A stretch of 64,000 bases of DNA from Streptomyces indicus (GTDB taxonomy: Bacteria > Actinomycetota > Actinomycetes > Streptomycetales > Streptomycetaceae), in assembly GCF_900100315.1 (NCBI RefSeq), contig NZ_FNFF01000005.1, forward strand, positions 248,001 through 312,000. Reading direction: 5' to 3'. This document shows, piece after piece, positions 62,736-64,000 of this stretch. Positions within the stretch are counted from its first letter, which is position 1. Each line of letters starts with the position of its first letter. Position numbers and translations under genes: made by a program. Below the pieces are notes generated by a model. The model was given only the letters and a program-made list of their open reading frames with translations, made no database searches and was not told the origin of the DNA.

Positions 62736-64000
62736 ATGACGGAAGTGACCTCTGAGACCGACCGGAAGCGCCGCGCCGGGCGTATGCGCCGCGCAACACG
62801 CCACCATTGGCGCCGCGATGTCGTCGAACTCGCCGCGCTGTTCACGGCCGTGGCGGTCGCCGACACCATCGCGAAGACGGTGGTCAAGGGCCCGCGCGGT
62901 CCCGTGATGCTGATCGCCTCGGCCGTCGCACTGCTCGCCACGGCCGGGTTCCACACATGGTGGGCACGACGACATAGCCATGCACCACCGTCGCCGCCAC
63001 CGCCCGTGACGACGGGCGCCACAGCCGCGGCCCTCGCGGCTGCCCCTGGGACCACCGCCGCGGCCGGCTCCGGGGCCGCACCCCTGGAGACACCGACCGC
63101 CCTGTGGCGGATGCGCACCACCGTGCGCGACGAACCGGGGTCCCTGGCCGCGCTGTGCGCCGCGCTCGCCGGCCTGCGCGTGGACATCCTGAGCCTTCAG
63201 ACCCATCCGCTCGCCCGGGGCACGGTGGACGAGTTCCTGCTGCGCACCCCGCAGCAGCTGCCCAGCGCCGAGGTCACCCGCGCCGTGGCGGCGGCCGGCG
63301 GCTCGGGCACGTGGATCGAGCGGGCCGACGCCCACGATCTCGTGGACGCGCCGACGCGGGTCCTGGGCCTGGCCACCCGTACCGCCCTGGACGCCGCGGA
63401 ACTCCCGCTCGCACTGCGCCAGTTGCTCGGCCGCTGCACCATCCGCTCCGTACCGGCCGCGTCACGCGCCCGCGCGGCGCAGAACGCCCCCGTCGAGGGC
63501 CGGGTCGACGACTGTGTGATGCGGCTGCGGGACGGGGAGGGCGGGGAGATCGTCGTGGAGCGGCCCTATCTGCCGTTCACGCCCACCGAGTTCGCCCGCG
63601 CCCGGGCCCTCGTGGAGCTCGACGCACGGCTCGGGCCACGGATCCCGCGCGCCCAGGACGTGCTCACGCTGCCGGAGGGCAACGCGATCACGGTGCGCCG
63701 TGCCGATATCGCCGACCTGGACGCGGCGAAGGCGATGCACGAGCGCTGCTCGCCGGAGACGCTGCGGCTGCGCTACCACGGCCCGGTCGGTGACGTGGAC
63801 TCGTATCTGAACCATCTGCTCGGACCGCGCCACGGCCGCACCCTCGCCGTCCAGACAGCATCGGGCCGGCTCGTCGGCCTCGGCCATCTGCTCTGGGACG
63901 GGGACGAGACCGAGGTGGCGCTGCTCGTCGAGGACGCCTGGCAGCGCCGCGGCATCGGCACCGAACTCCTGGAGCGGCTGGTCGAGATGGCCGTGGAGGC
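62736..64000 (+). CDS. ACT-GNAT acetyltransferase (3' end outside window)
   Basis: The frame from ATG 62736 is open to the right edge (421 codons). It encodes a short N-terminal part with one or two hydrophobic stretches ('ELAALFTAVAVADTIAKTVV', 'MLIASAVALLATAGFHTWW', 30-75), a Pro/Ala linker, an ACT-like domain ('MRTTVRDEPGSLAALCAALA', 'LRVDILSLQTHPLARGTVDE', about 127-175) and a GNAT domain starting near 325 ('ITVRRADIADLDAAKAMHER', 'VALLVEDAWQRRGIGTELLE'). ACT-GNAT proteins are protein lysine acetyltransferases switched by amino acids; this is family knowledge, the ligand here is unknown. The RBS is weak. Confidence 0.85.
   Translation, partial: MTEVTSETDRKRRAGRMRRATRHHWRRDVVELAALFTAVAVADTIAKTVVKGPRGPVMLIASAVALLATAGFHTWWARRHSHAPPSPPPPVTTGATAAALAAAPGTTAAAGSGAAPLETPTALWRMRTTVRDEPGSLAALCAALAGLRVDILSLQTHPLARGTVDEFLLRTPQQLPSAEVTRAVAAAGGSGTWIERADAHDLVDAPTRVLGLATRTALDAAELPLALRQLLGRCTIRSVPAASRARAAQNAPVEGRVDDCVMRLRDGEGGEIVVERPYLPFTPTEFARARALVELDARLGPRIPRAQDVLTLPEGNAITVRRADIADLDAAKAMHERCSPETLRLRYHGPVGDVDSYLNHLLGPRHGRTLAVQTASGRLVGLGHLLWDGDETEVALLVEDAWQRRGIGTELLERLVEMAVE

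Noticed and set aside
63104..63793. 229-codon plus-strand frame near the right edge
   Set aside because: Out of frame with the ACT-GNAT coding sequence, which runs open to the edge and shows clear domains.
1..64000. Insertion sequences, integrases, prophage genes, tRNA or rRNA
   Set aside because: No transposase, integrase or phage protein and no tRNA/rRNA sequence was recognised by reading; a tRNA scan could not be run.

Overview
The window is very GC-rich, third codon positions are almost all G or C, ribosome-binding sites are AGGAG-like, and several genes sit directly behind a TANNNT -10 element. With the gene content (urease ordered ABCFGD without ureE, XRE-DUF5753/DUF397 pairs, an SSI-type inhibitor, roadblock proteins, F420-dependent LLM oxidoreductase, MurT/GatD partner) this is Streptomyces chromosomal DNA. 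From memory the order (pfkA, urease, bioFBAD, purB) resembles S. coelicolor around SCO1214-SCO1270; I could not check that. I see no insertion sequence, prophage, tRNA, rRNA or CRISPR array. Both edges cut a gene: the 3' end of gatD on the left, an ACT-GNAT acetyltransferase on the right.

Layout. 1-9.1 kb: gatD tail, pfkA, a CtaG-like oxidase assembly protein, two small proteins, a UvrA-like ABC ATPase, a protease inhibitor, a cytochrome b561, PlsC and a YbaK-type editing protein. 9.1-13.8 kb: minus-strand urease operon ureABC-ureFGD with a candidate GlnR site upstream. 14-20 kb: TetR regulator divergent from a membrane protein (two matching operators), a Phd-type antitoxin divergent from a variant ClpP, an NlpC/P60 hydrolase behind a c-di-AMP (ydaO-type) riboswitch, and a LysE/LysR pair. 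20-24.3 kb: two-component system, RsbW-like ATPase, XRE-DUF5753 and DUF397 regulators. 24.3-29 kb: biotin genes, bioF divergent from bioB-bioA-bioD. 29-37.7 kb: methyltransferase, AraC regulator, RHH/Fic-like toxin-antitoxin pair, MacB-like ABC exporter, F420 oxidoreductase, acetyltransferase. 38-45 kb: paired CNNM/CBS membrane proteins, AhpD-like protein, SGNH hydrolase, purB, MUG glycosylase. 45-51 kb: ABC-2 exporter divergent from its likely two-component system, then a ROK regulator. 51-58.3 kb: GntR regulator with a DasR-like operator, ECF41-type sigma factor, hydrolase, EamA transporter divergent from a MocR/PdxR regulator, a membrane protein and a VOC protein. 58.6-64 kb: Tat-exported PhoD with a candidate PHO box, a four-gene roadblock operon, and the ACT-GNAT gene.

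Themes. Most genes are core metabolism or accessory regulation, often arranged as a regulator facing its target. The most unusual items are: (i) a ClpP paralogue with threonine at the nucleophile position; (ii) a recurrent class of short tandem repeats, mostly with periods that are multiples of three bases (24, 30, 33, 63), placed at gene ends or inside variable protein tails (BioB, the MocR regulator); (iii) a compact operon of three roadblock-like proteins plus a PATAN/DUF4388-like protein without a GTPase; and (iv) at least a dozen genes that look leaderless. Coordinates of starts were adjusted using RBS or -10 positions where these were decisive.
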